Of a DNA stretch of 64,000 bases, positions 50,090-58,769 are shown piece after piece. A program made the position numbers and the translations under genes. Source of the stretch: Paractinoplanes maris (GTDB taxonomy: Bacteria; Actinomycetota; Actinomycetes; Mycobacteriales; Micromonosporaceae); NCBI RefSeq assembly GCF_023544465.1, contig NZ_JALPVL010000001.1, positions 682,001 to 746,000 of the forward strand. The letters are read 5' to 3'. The number at the start of each line of letters is the position of its first letter. Position 1 is the first letter of the stretch. The notes under the pieces were generated by a model. That model saw nothing but the letters and a program-made list of their open reading frames with translations. It did not search any database and was not told the origin of the DNA.

Positions 50090-51225
50090 TCACCGACGAC
50101 GCCGCCGGAGCCTTCTTCAAGGCGTACGGCGTCGAGCCCGCGGGTCTGTGGGCGGCCCCCGGCCGGGTCAACCTGATCGGCGAGCACACCGACTACAACG
50201 AGGGCTTCGTCCTGCCGTTCGCCCTGCCGCAGCGCACGATCGCGGCGGTCGGCCCGGCCCCGGCCGGCGAGTGGACGGTGTGCTCGACCTTCGAGGACGA
50301 GCCAGTCAGCTTCGGGCTCACCGAGCCCGGCGAGGTGACCGGCTGGGCGGCGTATGTGGCCGGCGTCGTCTGGTCGCTGGCCGACGCGGGCCACCAGGTG
50401 CCTGGCGCGCGCATCGCCATCGCCTCCGAGGTGCCGCTCGGCTCGGGCCTGTCGTCGTCGGCCGCGCTCGAGTCGTCGGTGCTGACCGCCCTGATCGATC
50501 TCGGTGGCCTCGACGTGCCGCTCGAGAAGCGCCCGGCTCTGGCCCAGCGGGCCGAGAACGTCTACGTCGGCGCCCCCACCGGCATCCTCGACCAGTCCGC
50601 GTCCATCCGCTGCCAGGAGGGCAGGGCGCTGTTCCTGGACTGCCGGTCGTACGAGGTCGAGCAGATCCCGTTCGACCTGGCCGCCCAGGGCCTGGCCATC
50701 CTGGTGATCAACAGCAACGCCCCGCACCAGCACGTCGACGGGGAGTACGGTGCCCGCCGCAAGTCGTGCGAGGACGCGGCCCGCCTGCTGGGGGTGCGCG
50801 CCCTGCGCGACATCACCGGCGACCAGCTCGACGACGCCCTGGCCCGCCTGGACGACGAGGTGATGCGCCGCCGGGTGCGGCACATCGTCACCGAGGACGA
50901 CCGTGTGCTGGCGACGGTGAAGCTGCTGCACGCCGGCCGGGTGCGCGAGATCGGCCCGCTGCTGACCGCGTCACACGTCTCGATGCGCGACGACTTCGAG
51001 ATCACCGTGCGCCAGGTCGACCTCGCGGTCGAGACCGCTCTGCAGGTCGGTGCGTACGGCGCCCGGATGACCGGCGGCGGTTTCGGCGGCTGCGTGCTGG
51101 CCCTGATCGACTCGGACAAGGCGGCCGAGGTCACCGCGGCGGTCGAGGAGGCGTACGCCGGCGAGGGCTTCACACCCCCGACGGCCTGGACCGTCACCGC
51201 GGGACCGGGCGCCACCCGGCTTTAA
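50086..51225 (+). CDS. galK: Galactokinase
   Basis: 379 residues of the GHMP kinase family. GRVNLIGEHTDYN (the galactokinase signature) is near residue 27, the ATP loop GLGSSS-like SGLSSSAALE near 122, GILDQSASI near 167, and GGGFGGCVLAL near 337. It phosphorylates galactose to galactose-1-phosphate. The ATG overlaps the galE stop (ATGA). No galT follows or precedes in this window. A perfect hairpin begins two bases after the stop. Confidence 0.95.
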
Positions 51226-51226
51226 C

Positions 51227-51258
51227 GTCATGCCCACCGGGTAACCGGTGGGCATGAC
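51227..51258 (+). terminator. Perfect 14-bp hairpin with GTAA loop
   Basis: GTCATGCCCACCGG (51227-51240) and CCGGTGGGCATGAC (51245-51258) pair without mismatch around the GNRA-type loop GTAA. It directly follows galK. It has no T tract, and it contains the ATG of the next small gene in its right arm, so it may block translation of that gene as well as, or instead of, ending transcription. Confidence 0.7.
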
Positions 51259-51457
51259 GACTTCACAGAACGAAGGCCGCGAGCAGGAGCACGACGAGCC
51301 GAACGACTTCGGCTTCGCCGGCGGAGCGACCGCACCCGAGCCCGAGCGCGGCACCGGGGAGGGCCTCGGCGAGAGCATCGCCGTGCCCGCCGGTGACCTC
51401 ACCGAAGCCATCAGCGAGGCGATCGACGAGGCCACCACCCGCGACGACAAGTCCTAG
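51254..51457 (+). CDS. Small acidic protein of unknown function
   Basis: 67 residues, highly acidic and probably disordered: EGREQEHDEPNDFGFAGG in the first half and GDLTEAISEAIDEATT in the second. No known domain. Its reality is supported by the exact 4-nt stop overlap (CTAG, 51454-51457) with the convergent glycosidase gene, as at other convergent pairs here. The ATG sits inside the right arm of a perfect hairpin, so translation may depend on unfolding. GTG at 51248 is an alternative start. Confidence 0.5.
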   Translation: MTTSQNEGREQEHDEPNDFGFAGGATAPEPERGTGEGLGESIAVPAGDLTEAISEAIDEATTRDDKS

Positions 51458-52443
51458 CGCGGCGCCGGTTGTGGGTCGGCGGTCGGTCCTTTCACCACGG
51501 GGCGGCCGTCCACCCAGTCGACCCGGTCGAGCCAGAGCTGCCGGCCGGGTGCGACGCTGCCGACCGCGCTGGGTGGCCAGGCGTGGTAGAGCAACCACGA
51601 CTCGCCGGCCGGGGTGGTGACCAGGAAGCCGTGCCCGGGGCCGGCCGCGGCCGGTGACGTGTGCAGGATCGGGTTCTCCGCCGCCTTGACGCACGGGCCG
51701 AGCGGGCCCTCGCAGGTCGCGTAGCCCAGCGCGTACTCCTCCTTGTCGAAGGCGTTGGCCGAGTAGAACAGGTACAGCTTGCCGTCGTGGCGCACCATCT
51801 GCGGCGCCTCGATGACGTGGGCCTCCCAGCCGGCGTCGTTGACCAGCAGCTGTTTCGGCTCGCCGGTCAGCGAGCGGCCGTCCTCGCTGAGGCGGGCGCC
51901 GTAGAGGTACGTCGGCTGCCCGATCGCGTTGCCGTCGTTCTTCCAGTAGAGCCAGCGTTCACCCGACTCGTCGGTGAACGGGCTGGCGTCGATCGACCCG
52001 CCCTCGTCAGCCTGGCAGATCAGCGGCTTGCCGGCGTCGTCGGTGAACGGGCCCTCCGGCTTGTCGGCGACGGCCACCCCGATGCACTGGCGGTTGGTCG
52101 CGGTCGAGCGAGCCGTGTAGTAGAGCAGATATTTACCGCCCGGACCGGTGCTGACCTCGGGGGCCCACGTGTTGCCCCGCTCGGCCCACTTGCCCACCTC
52201 GGGCAGCACGTCCCCGGCCGGCGTCCAGGTGACCAGGTCGGGCGAGGTCAGGAGCGGCACGTTCTCGGTCGGGCCGTTCGTTCCGTACGCGTACCAGGTG
52301 TCCCCCACGAGCAGCGCCCCCGGATCGGGGAAGTTGTCCGTGTGGACCGGGTTGATGAAAGTCACCGGTGTCTCCTCCTGAGGCTCGGCCGCTGCTGTGC
52401 AGCCCCCGACGAGCAGGGCCGCGGCCAGCAGCGCCCGCCTCAC
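51454..52443 (-). CDS. GH43 family glycosidase, lipoprotein
   Basis: 329 residues. The signal peptide ends in the lipobox LLVGGC, so the enzyme is anchored outside. The five-bladed propeller of GH43 follows: NFPDPGALLVGDTWYAYGT near residue 40 (general base Asp), TWAPEVS near 95, SIDASPF near 150 and the acid Glu in HVIEAPQMV near 210. It probably cuts arabinan or arabinoxylan side chains to feed the importer encoded upstream. GTG at 52443 overlaps the preceding stop by 4 nt. It is the last gene of the operon. Confidence 0.85.
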   Translation of the reverse strand: MRRALLAAALLVGGCTAAAEPQEETPVTFINPVHTDNFPDPGALLVGDTWYAYGTNGPTENVPLLTSPDLVTWTPAGDVLPEVGKWAERGNTWAPEVSTGPGGKYLLYYTARSTATNRQCIGVAVADKPEGPFTDDAGKPLICQADEGGSIDASPFTDESGERWLYWKNDGNAIGQPTYLYGARLSEDGRSLTGEPKQLLVNDAGWEAHVIEAPQMVRHDGKLYLFYSANAFDKEEYALGYATCEGPLGPCVKAAENPILHTSPAAAGPGHGFLVTTPAGESWLLYHAWPPSAVGSVAPGRQLWLDRVDWVDGRPVVKGPTADPQPAPR

Positions 52444-54131
52444 CACTGGTAGAACCGCAGATAGTCGAAGGTGGCCGTGACCGCCGGCTCGGCGCCGCCG
52501 TGGGCGACCAGACCGATCCGCGGGTTGCTGTCGGCGGGCAGGGTCCACACCCCGCCCCACGTCCAGTGCCGGCCGTCGCGGCTGACCCCGGCGCGATACT
52601 CGTGCTCGCCGTTGACCGGGTCGACCCGGTGGGCGAGCCGCAGCCACGTCGTGGTGAGGCCCGGCGTGCCGGCGATCGTCCCGCCGTACGAGAGGGCGTC
52701 CGCGAACGGCATCTCCTTGCCGAACTCGACCTGCCGGGTGTTCCAGATCGCGACCGCGCTGAGGCGTGCGAACAGGTCGTCGCCGGCGTAGGCGATAAGC
52801 CCGGCCTGCTGATAGTTGCGCACGACGTCCTCGCCGAGCGGCAGCGTCAGCTTCGTCTCGGCGACCCACTTGCCCTTGGGAGCCGTCCGCAGGAGAACGC
52901 CCGCGTCGTTGCCGGTGCCGGTGAGGTCGGCTCCCTGGACGGGCCAGCGCAGCGCTCCCCCGCTGACGGTCGCCGCCGGGTCCTGGCGAACCCAGCTCCA
53001 GCCCGGCTGGGCACCGCTGAACTCGTCGGAGAAGGCGGACAGCAACCGCCCCGGTTTCGGGGTCGGGGCCGGGCGGGCGTCGCGCGGGTCGGAGGCCCAG
53101 GCACCGCCGTTGACCGTCGGCCAGCCGCCGGCCCAGTCGAGGCGGTCGATCAGCATCGGGCGCTCGTTGATGCCGTACGGCTCGTCGAGGTACGGGTCGT
53201 TGCGGTCGATCGCGTGATAGACGAACCAGTCCTGCCCACGCTGGTCGGTGATCAGTCCGTTGTGGCCGGTGCCGACCCAGCGGTTGCCGTTGGGCGCGAT
53301 CACCGGGGTGCCGCCGGCCCGGGAGGCGTCCAGCCGGAGCCCGTCGCGGTCGGTGAACGGGCCGAGCGGGCTGCGCGACCGCCCCACCGACACCGAGTAT
53401 CCGGTGGTCGGGCCGGCACAGCAGTTGGCCGACGAGGCGAACAGGTAGTAGTAGCCGTTGCGCCGCACCACGTACGCGCCTTCGAACTTGTTGTCGACGG
53501 CGACCCGGGCCGGCGTACCGGTGATCCGCAGGCCGTCGGCGGTGAGCTCGCTGACCCAGATGCCGCCGAAGTAGCTGCCGTAGTACAGGTACTTCTTACC
53601 GTCCGGAGTGGTCAGCTGGGACGGGTCGAAGGTCCACCACCAGCCGCCGCCGGGAGCCGCGCGCGGTGGCACCGCCGGTTGCGGCGCCCAGGTCCACGGG
53701 CCGGTCGGCTTCGGTGCGGTGGCCACCCCGATCGCCGAGGCGCCGGGGGCGGTGGTCGTCTCGGTCACGGTCGCGTAGAGCACCCACCGGTTGCCGATCT
53801 TGCGTACGTCGGGCGCCCACAGCGAGGCGTTCGACGCGGCGTAGGGCGGCAGGTCGCCGAACGCGTCACCGACGTACTTCCAGTTCTTCAGGTCGGTCGA
53901 GCGCGCCATCGGGATCCGGTGCGCGACCTTCTCGCCCTCCCGCAGCGGGTCGGACGTGCCGTAGCCGTAGTAGTACCCGTCGTCGCCCCGGACGATCACC
54001 GGGTCGGCGAAGGTGTCGGCGAAGCTCGCGGAGATCGGGTTGCGCGGGCCGCCCGGTGCGGCCTGCGCGGCCGACGCGGTCAGGCCGACGAGAGTGATCG
54101 CCGCGGCGAGCGCGGCCGTCAGACGTCGCAT
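52440..54131 (-). CDS. Secreted GH43 family glycosidase with C-terminal sandwich domain
   Basis: 563 residues. The Sec-type signal ends near ASAAQA. A GH43 propeller (about 30-345) has SFADTFADPVIVRGDDGYYY (base Asp), LWAPDVRKIG (modulator Asp) and NKFEGAYVVRRNGYYYLFAS (acid Glu). The rest (about 370-563) is a concanavalin-like sandwich, beginning FSDEFSGAQPGWSWVRQDP, as in the C-terminal domain of GH43 xylosidases and arabinofuranosidases. It likely acts outside on arabinose-containing polymers. ATG at 54131 has AAAGG upstream and lies 2 nt after the permease stop. Confidence 0.9.
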   Translation of the reverse strand: MRRLTAALAAAITLVGLTASAAQAAPGGPRNPISASFADTFADPVIVRGDDGYYYGYGTSDPLREGEKVAHRIPMARSTDLKNWKYVGDAFGDLPPYAASNASLWAPDVRKIGNRWVLYATVTETTTAPGASAIGVATAPKPTGPWTWAPQPAVPPRAAPGGGWWWTFDPSQLTTPDGKKYLYYGSYFGGIWVSELTADGLRITGTPARVAVDNKFEGAYVVRRNGYYYLFASSANCCAGPTTGYSVSVGRSRSPLGPFTDRDGLRLDASRAGGTPVIAPNGNRWVGTGHNGLITDQRGQDWFVYHAIDRNDPYLDEPYGINERPMLIDRLDWAGGWPTVNGGAWASDPRDARPAPTPKPGRLLSAFSDEFSGAQPGWSWVRQDPAATVSGGALRWPVQGADLTGTGNDAGVLLRTAPKGKWVAETKLTLPLGEDVVRNYQQAGLIAYAGDDLFARLSAVAIWNTRQVEFGKEMPFADALSYGGTIAGTPGLTTTWLRLAHRVDPVNGEHEYRAGVSRDGRHWTWGGVWTLPADSNPRIGLVAHGGAEPAVTATFDYLRFYQW

Positions 54132-54133
54132 GA

Positions 54134-54958
54134 TCATCCTTTCAGGCCGGAACGGGAGACACCCTCGATCACGTAGCGCTGCGCCACCATGAACAGCAGC
54201 AGCACCGGGATGCTGGCGACCAGCGCGCCCGCCATGATCACCGGGTAGTTGATCGTGTACGCGCCCTGCAGGATGGCCAGGCCGGGCGGCAGCGTGAACT
54301 GCTCGGGGCTGAACAGCACATAGATCGGCCAGATGAAGTCGTTCCAGTTGGTCAGGAAGCTGATCACGGCCAGCGTGGCCAGGGCCGGTTTGGACAGCGG
54401 CAGCACCACCCGGGTGAAGATCTGCCACGAGTTGGCCCCCTCGAGCACGGCCGCTTCCTCCAGTTCCTTGGGCAGGCTCAGGAAGAACTGCCGCAGGAAG
54501 AAGACGCCGAACGCGCCGGCCGCACCCGGGATGATCAGGGCCCACAGCGTGTCGAGCATGCCGAACCGGTCGACGATCAGGAAGTTCGGGATGATCAGCA
54601 CGAAGCTGGGGATGAACAGCGTCGCGATGATCATGCCGAAGATCAGCTTCTTGCCCCGGAAGTCGAGCCGGGCCAGGGCGTACGCGGCCATCGACGCGAC
54701 CGCCAGCACCAGCACCGCCTGGCCGGTGGCGGCCAGCACGCTGTTGAGGAACCAGCGCAGCACCGGCGTCTGGTCGTTGCCCAGCAGCGTGTCGAAGGCA
54801 CCCGTGGTGGGCTCCTGGGGCAGCACCGTGGGCGGCACGCGGGTCGCCTCGCCGGGGGTCTTGAACGCGGTCAGCAGCATCCACACCAGCGGCGCGATGA
54901 AGACCAGGCTGAGTCCGATCAGGACGGTGTACCAGGCGATGGGCCGGACGCGCCTCAT
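54134..54958 (-). CDS. Sugar ABC transporter permease (MalG type)
   Basis: 274 residues with six membrane helices. The first is WYTVLIGLSLVFIAPLVWMLL. The coupling motif is EAAVLEGANSWQIFTRVVLPLSKP near residue 165-188, and the end YVIEGVSRSGLKG is typical of MalG-like proteins. It pairs with the MalF-type permease whose stop it overlaps by 4 nt (ATGA). It carries arabino-oligosaccharides inward (inferred from the glycosidases). No ATPase is encoded here; a shared MsiK-type ATPase elsewhere is usual. Confidence 0.9.
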   Translation of the reverse strand: MRRVRPIAWYTVLIGLSLVFIAPLVWMLLTAFKTPGEATRVPPTVLPQEPTTGAFDTLLGNDQTPVLRWFLNSVLAATGQAVLVLAVASMAAYALARLDFRGKKLIFGMIIATLFIPSFVLIIPNFLIVDRFGMLDTLWALIIPGAAGAFGVFFLRQFFLSLPKELEEAAVLEGANSWQIFTRVVLPLSKPALATLAVISFLTNWNDFIWPIYVLFSPEQFTLPPGLAILQGAYTINYPVIMAGALVASIPVLLLFMVAQRYVIEGVSRSGLKG

Positions 54959-55908
54959 GAGTCCTTCTCCTTGAAGAGCCGGAACACGATCAGGCTGATC
55001 ACCAGCAGGCACGCGGTGAGCAGGTAGCTCATGGCAGCGGCGCTGCCCATCTTGTAGTCGCTCAGGCCGACCTGGGCGATGTACATGATCGCCGTCCGGG
55101 TCTCGGTGCCCGGTGCGCCCTGGGTGATCAGGTAGGACTGGCCGAACATGTTGGCCGACACCAGCACCGTGTTGACCGTGACGAACAGCAGCACCGGCCG
55201 CAGCCCGGGCAGTGTCACGTGCCGGAACTCGGCCCATTTGCCACCGCCGTCGATCCGCGCCGCCTCGTAGAGCTCACGCGGGATGTCCTGCAGACCGGCC
55301 AGATAGATCACCGCGTTGAAGCCGAGCGTCCACCACACGGTCACGCCGACGAGCGTGACCCAGGCCCAGGGCAGCGCCGTCGTCCACGGGGTGTCCCCGG
55401 GCAGCCCGATCGCGCCGAGCACGGAGTTGACCACGCCCAGGTTGGGGTCGAGCACAAAACGCCAGAGCACACCGATCACGGCGACCCCGAGGACGTACGG
55501 CGCGAAGTAGACCGCCCGGAAGAAGGTGCGGCCCTTGAAGCTGCGGTTGAGCAGCAGCGCCAGCAGCAGCGGGATGGACAGCAGCAGCGGCACGCTGAAC
55601 AGCGTGAAGATGCCGGTGGCGGTCAGGCTCTCCCACCAGAAGCTGTAGACCGCCGAGTTCGAGTCGAACAACGCCTTGTAGTTGTCCAGCCCCACGAACG
55701 GCTTGCCCGGCAGCAGGTAGTCCCAGTCGTGCAGGCTGATCCACAGGCCGTAGACCGCCGGCGCCAGCACGAAGGTGGCGAACACGACGAAGTACGGCAA
55801 CAGGAACAGGTACGCCGTGAGTGGTCCGGTCCGGCGCACCCGGCCGCCGGCGCCGGCCTCCCCTGCCTGCGCCGGCGGCGTACGGGAAAGTGCGGTCTCA
55901 GCTGCCAT
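54955..55908 (-). CDS. Sugar ABC transporter permease (MalF type)
   Basis: 317 residues. A charged N terminus is followed by LTAYLFLLPYFVVFATFVLAP and five more membrane helices. The coupling loop is YEAARIDGGGKWAEFRHVTLPGLRP near residues 215-239, as in MalF-like permeases. It forms the channel with the next protein. The ATG overlaps the solute-binding-protein gene by 11 nt, so translation is coupled. Confidence 0.9.
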   Translation of the reverse strand: MAAETALSRTPPAQAGEAGAGGRVRRTGPLTAYLFLLPYFVVFATFVLAPAVYGLWISLHDWDYLLPGKPFVGLDNYKALFDSNSAVYSFWWESLTATGIFTLFSVPLLLSIPLLLALLLNRSFKGRTFFRAVYFAPYVLGVAVIGVLWRFVLDPNLGVVNSVLGAIGLPGDTPWTTALPWAWVTLVGVTVWWTLGFNAVIYLAGLQDIPRELYEAARIDGGGKWAEFRHVTLPGLRPVLLFVTVNTVLVSANMFGQSYLITQGAPGTETRTAIMYIAQVGLSDYKMGSAAAMSYLLTACLLVISLIVFRLFKEKDS

Positions 55909-57232
55909 ATTTCTTGGCGTTCTGCTCCAGGAGCTGGTTGGCCTTGGCGGCGCCGTCGGACAGCGCCTTGGCCGGCTCCTTGCGTCCGAGGACAGCCTCG
56001 TTGATCGACGTGACGACGGTCGCCATCACGTCGGCGATGCCGGGCTTGGGCGGCAGGAAGTGCAGGTCGTCGATCTGCGAGCCGATCGCCGACTGCTCGG
56101 GCAGCGCCTTGAAGTCGGCGCCGTTGCGGATCTCGGCGCGGGCCGGCACCTGGCCGCCGCGGGCCCACTCGATCGAGTGCTGGCTGATCCAGTTGATGAA
56201 GACCTTGCCCGCGGCCAGCTTGTTGTCGTCCTTGGCCTTCTGCTTGAACTGCACGAACTGGTGCGAGCCGGCCCAGGCCGCCTTCTGCGAGCCGATCTGC
56301 GGCAGCGGCGCCACGCCCCACTGGAGGTTCTTGTCCTCCTTGAGCGTGTTGATGGTCCAGATGCCGTTCCAGTTGAACGCGTTCTTGCCGTTGCGCAGGG
56401 CCACCAGATCGGCGTCCTGGGCCACGTTCTTGGGGCTGTAGCCGTTCTTGACGTGGTCGGTCATCCAGGTCAGGGCCTGCACGCCGGGCTGCTCGGCGAA
56501 GAGCGCCTTGGTGCCCTGGTCGTCGAAGAGGTTGCCGCCGAACTGCCAGAGCAGCGACTGGAACTGCATGCTGCCGGTGAACTCGAACGGGGTGACCCAG
56601 TCGCCCTGGATCCCCTTGGCCTTCATCGACTCCAGGGCCGCCTGGTATTCGTCGTTGTTCGTCGGCGGCTTCTCCGGGTCGAGGCCGGCCTTCTCCATCA
56701 CGGCCTTGTTGTAGAAGAAGCCGAGCGGGTGCACGTCGAGCGGGATCGAGTAGCGGGTGTTGTTGTAGACGCCCGCGTTCCAGACCGGCGGCGAGAAGTC
56801 CTCGGCCTTGAAGTTCAGGGCCTTGGCCAGGTCCTCCAGCGGCAGGATGACCCCGCGGGCGGCATTCGTGGACACGTGGTCGACGTGCATGATGCCGACG
56901 TCGGGGCCGTTGCCGGTGGCCACCGCGGCCGGCGTCTTCTGGTAGTAGTCGGCCCACTGGTAGGTGTTCATCGACACCTTGATGTTGGGGTGCTCGGTGT
57001 TGAACTGGTCGACCAGCTTCTTCATGAACGGACCGTCACCGCCGGTGAAGCCGTTCCAGAAGGCCAGCGCCACGTTGGGCCCGGTGTACGCGGTCGCCGC
57101 GGGCGCGGCGTTCTGCCCACCGCCGGTGACCTTGTCGTTCGGACCGCTGTCGCCGCACGCGCCGAGGAGCACTGCTCCACCTGCGCCGACGCCTAGGCCC
57201 ATCAGGCCGCGGCGGGTGAAATGCATATTCAT
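55898..57232 (-). CDS. Sugar ABC transporter solute-binding lipoprotein
   Basis: 444 residues of the family 1 extracellular solute-binding proteins. The signal peptide starts MNMHFTRRGLMGLG with a twin-arginine and ends in the lipobox LLGAC, so it is probably Tat-exported and lipid-anchored. The fold shows WNGFTGGDGPFMKKLVDQF near residue 57, KTPAAVATGNGPDVGIMH near 100 and NGIWTINTLKED near 285. It presents oligosaccharides to the permeases. ATG at 57232 has GGAG 5 nt upstream and overlaps the arabinofuranosidase stop by one base (TGATG). Confidence 0.9.
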   Translation of the reverse strand: MNMHFTRRGLMGLGVGAGGAVLLGACGDSGPNDKVTGGGQNAAPAATAYTGPNVALAFWNGFTGGDGPFMKKLVDQFNTEHPNIKVSMNTYQWADYYQKTPAAVATGNGPDVGIMHVDHVSTNAARGVILPLEDLAKALNFKAEDFSPPVWNAGVYNNTRYSIPLDVHPLGFFYNKAVMEKAGLDPEKPPTNNDEYQAALESMKAKGIQGDWVTPFEFTGSMQFQSLLWQFGGNLFDDQGTKALFAEQPGVQALTWMTDHVKNGYSPKNVAQDADLVALRNGKNAFNWNGIWTINTLKEDKNLQWGVAPLPQIGSQKAAWAGSHQFVQFKQKAKDDNKLAAGKVFINWISQHSIEWARGGQVPARAEIRNGADFKALPEQSAIGSQIDDLHFLPPKPGIADVMATVVTSINEAVLGRKEPAKALSDGAAKANQLLEQNAKKYGS

Positions 57233-58692
57233 CAGGACTCCTCGGGAGTGAGGCACAGCGCGTGCCAGGAGACGGGAGGTAGGAGGATCTCGTCGTTGTG
57301 GTCCACGGAGAGCGTGGTCAGCTCGGGGTTGCCGGCGCTGAGGGTGAGGTGTTGCCGCAGGCGGTGGCGCGGGAACGCGCGCAGGTCGACGGCGAGCGGC
57401 ACCGGCTCGGTGCCACGGTTGACCAGGAAGACGGTGAGGGCGCCGGACTCCTCGTCGTGGGTGGCCACGGCGTCGACGGCCGGCACCTCACCGAAACGGC
57501 CGGTGGTCATGTCCGGCGAGGTGACGGCGGGGCGCAGCACGGTTCCCCGGGCCAGGCGGGCGGTATGCGCGAACGGGTGGAAAATTGTCTGCCGCCAGGC
57601 CTCGCCGCCGGCCCGGGTGCGGATCGGCGCGATCACGTTGACCAGCTGGGCCTGCGCGCCGACGGTCACCCGGTCGGCGTGCCGCAGCATGCTGATCAGC
57701 AGGTTGCCGACCACCACGGCGTCGGTGCCGTTGTAGTCGTCCTCGATCAGGGCCGGCAGGTCCTCGATCGCCCGGTCCTCGGGCTCGGTGAACCGCGACT
57801 GGTACCACACGTTCCACTCGTCGAGCGACAGGTTGATCCGCTTCTGGCGGCGCATCCGGGCCCGGACGTGATCGGCCGTGGCGACCACGTTGTCGATGAA
57901 GCCGTCGAGGTCGACGGCGGACGCCCGGAAGCTGGCCTCGTCGTGCTTCTCGGGGTCGTAGTAGCTGTGCAGCGAGATGTAGTCGACCTGGTCATAGGCG
58001 TGCTCCAGGACGGTGGCCTCCCACGCGGCGAAGGTCGGCATGTCCGAGTTGGAGCTGCCGCAGGCGACCAGCTCGATGCTCGGGTCGACCCGGCGCATGG
58101 CGTGCCCGGCGCGAGCGGCCAGCCGTCCGTACTCGTCGGCGGTGAGGCTGCCGATCTGCCAGGGCCCGTCCATCTCGTTGCCCAGACACCACAGCCGGAC
58201 GTCGTGGGGTTGCGCGACGCCGTGCTTGCGGCGCAGGTCGGAGGCGGCCGTGCCCTCGGCGAGGTTGCAGTACTCGACCAGCTCGGCGGCCGCCTCGATG
58301 CCCCGCGTGCCCAGGTTGACGGCCATCATCGGCTCGACGCCGGCCAGCGACGACCAGCGCATGAACTCGTTGAGCCCGAACGCGTTGCTCTCCAGGGCCC
58401 GCCAGGCCAGGTCGAGCCGTCGTGGGCGGTCGCCGCGCGGGCCGACCCCGTCCTCCCAGCGGTAGCCGGAGACGAAGTTGCCGCCCGGGTAGCGGACCAT
58501 GGTCACGCCGAGCTCGCGCACCAGGTCGAGCACGTCGCCGCGCAGACCGTCGGCGTCGGCGGAGGGATGACCGGGTTCGAAGATGCCCGTGTAGACACAT
58601 CGCCCCATGTGCTCGACGAACGAGCCGAAGAGCCGCCGGTCGACGGGGGCGATCGTGAAGGCCGGGTCCAAGGTGAGCTGCGCCACTGCCAT
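57232..58692 (-). CDS. Alpha-N-arabinofuranosidase (GH51)
   Basis: 486 residues without signal peptide, so intracellular. FGSFVEHMGRCVYTGIFEPGH near residue 21, VRYPGGNFVSGYRWEDGVGP near 65-84, the acid/base Glu in CLGNEMDGPWQ near 167, and the nucleophile Glu in LSLDEWNVWY near 287 are standard for GH51. It releases arabinose from imported arabino-oligosaccharides. ATG at 58692 has AAAAGGTG upstream. It is the first gene of the six-gene operon and lies just behind the LacI operator. Confidence 0.95.
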   Translation of the reverse strand: MAVAQLTLDPAFTIAPVDRRLFGSFVEHMGRCVYTGIFEPGHPSADADGLRGDVLDLVRELGVTMVRYPGGNFVSGYRWEDGVGPRGDRPRRLDLAWRALESNAFGLNEFMRWSSLAGVEPMMAVNLGTRGIEAAAELVEYCNLAEGTAASDLRRKHGVAQPHDVRLWCLGNEMDGPWQIGSLTADEYGRLAARAGHAMRRVDPSIELVACGSSNSDMPTFAAWEATVLEHAYDQVDYISLHSYYDPEKHDEASFRASAVDLDGFIDNVVATADHVRARMRRQKRINLSLDEWNVWYQSRFTEPEDRAIEDLPALIEDDYNGTDAVVVGNLLISMLRHADRVTVGAQAQLVNVIAPIRTRAGGEAWRQTIFHPFAHTARLARGTVLRPAVTSPDMTTGRFGEVPAVDAVATHDEESGALTVFLVNRGTEPVPLAVDLRAFPRHRLRQHLTLSAGNPELTTLSVDHNDEILLPPVSWHALCLTPEES

Positions 58693-58702
58693 GACACCTT
58701 TT

Positions 58703-58728
58703 TTACAACGTTGCATTCATCGTTGTAA
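58703..58728. promoter_or_regulatory. LacI-type operator before the arabinofuranosidase operon
   Basis: TTACAACG (58703-58710) and CGTTGTAA (58721-58728) form an inverted repeat with a 10-nt spacer. Inside is the palindrome CAACGTTG, part of TACAACGTTGCA (58704-58715), which recurs before the lacI-type gene. It overlaps the probable promoter (TTTACA on the minus strand) and ends about 11 nt before the start codon. Confidence 0.75.
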
Positions 58729-58769
58729 AGAGACGGCGGTAAAGATCCCGAAACGTTCTCGAAACGACG

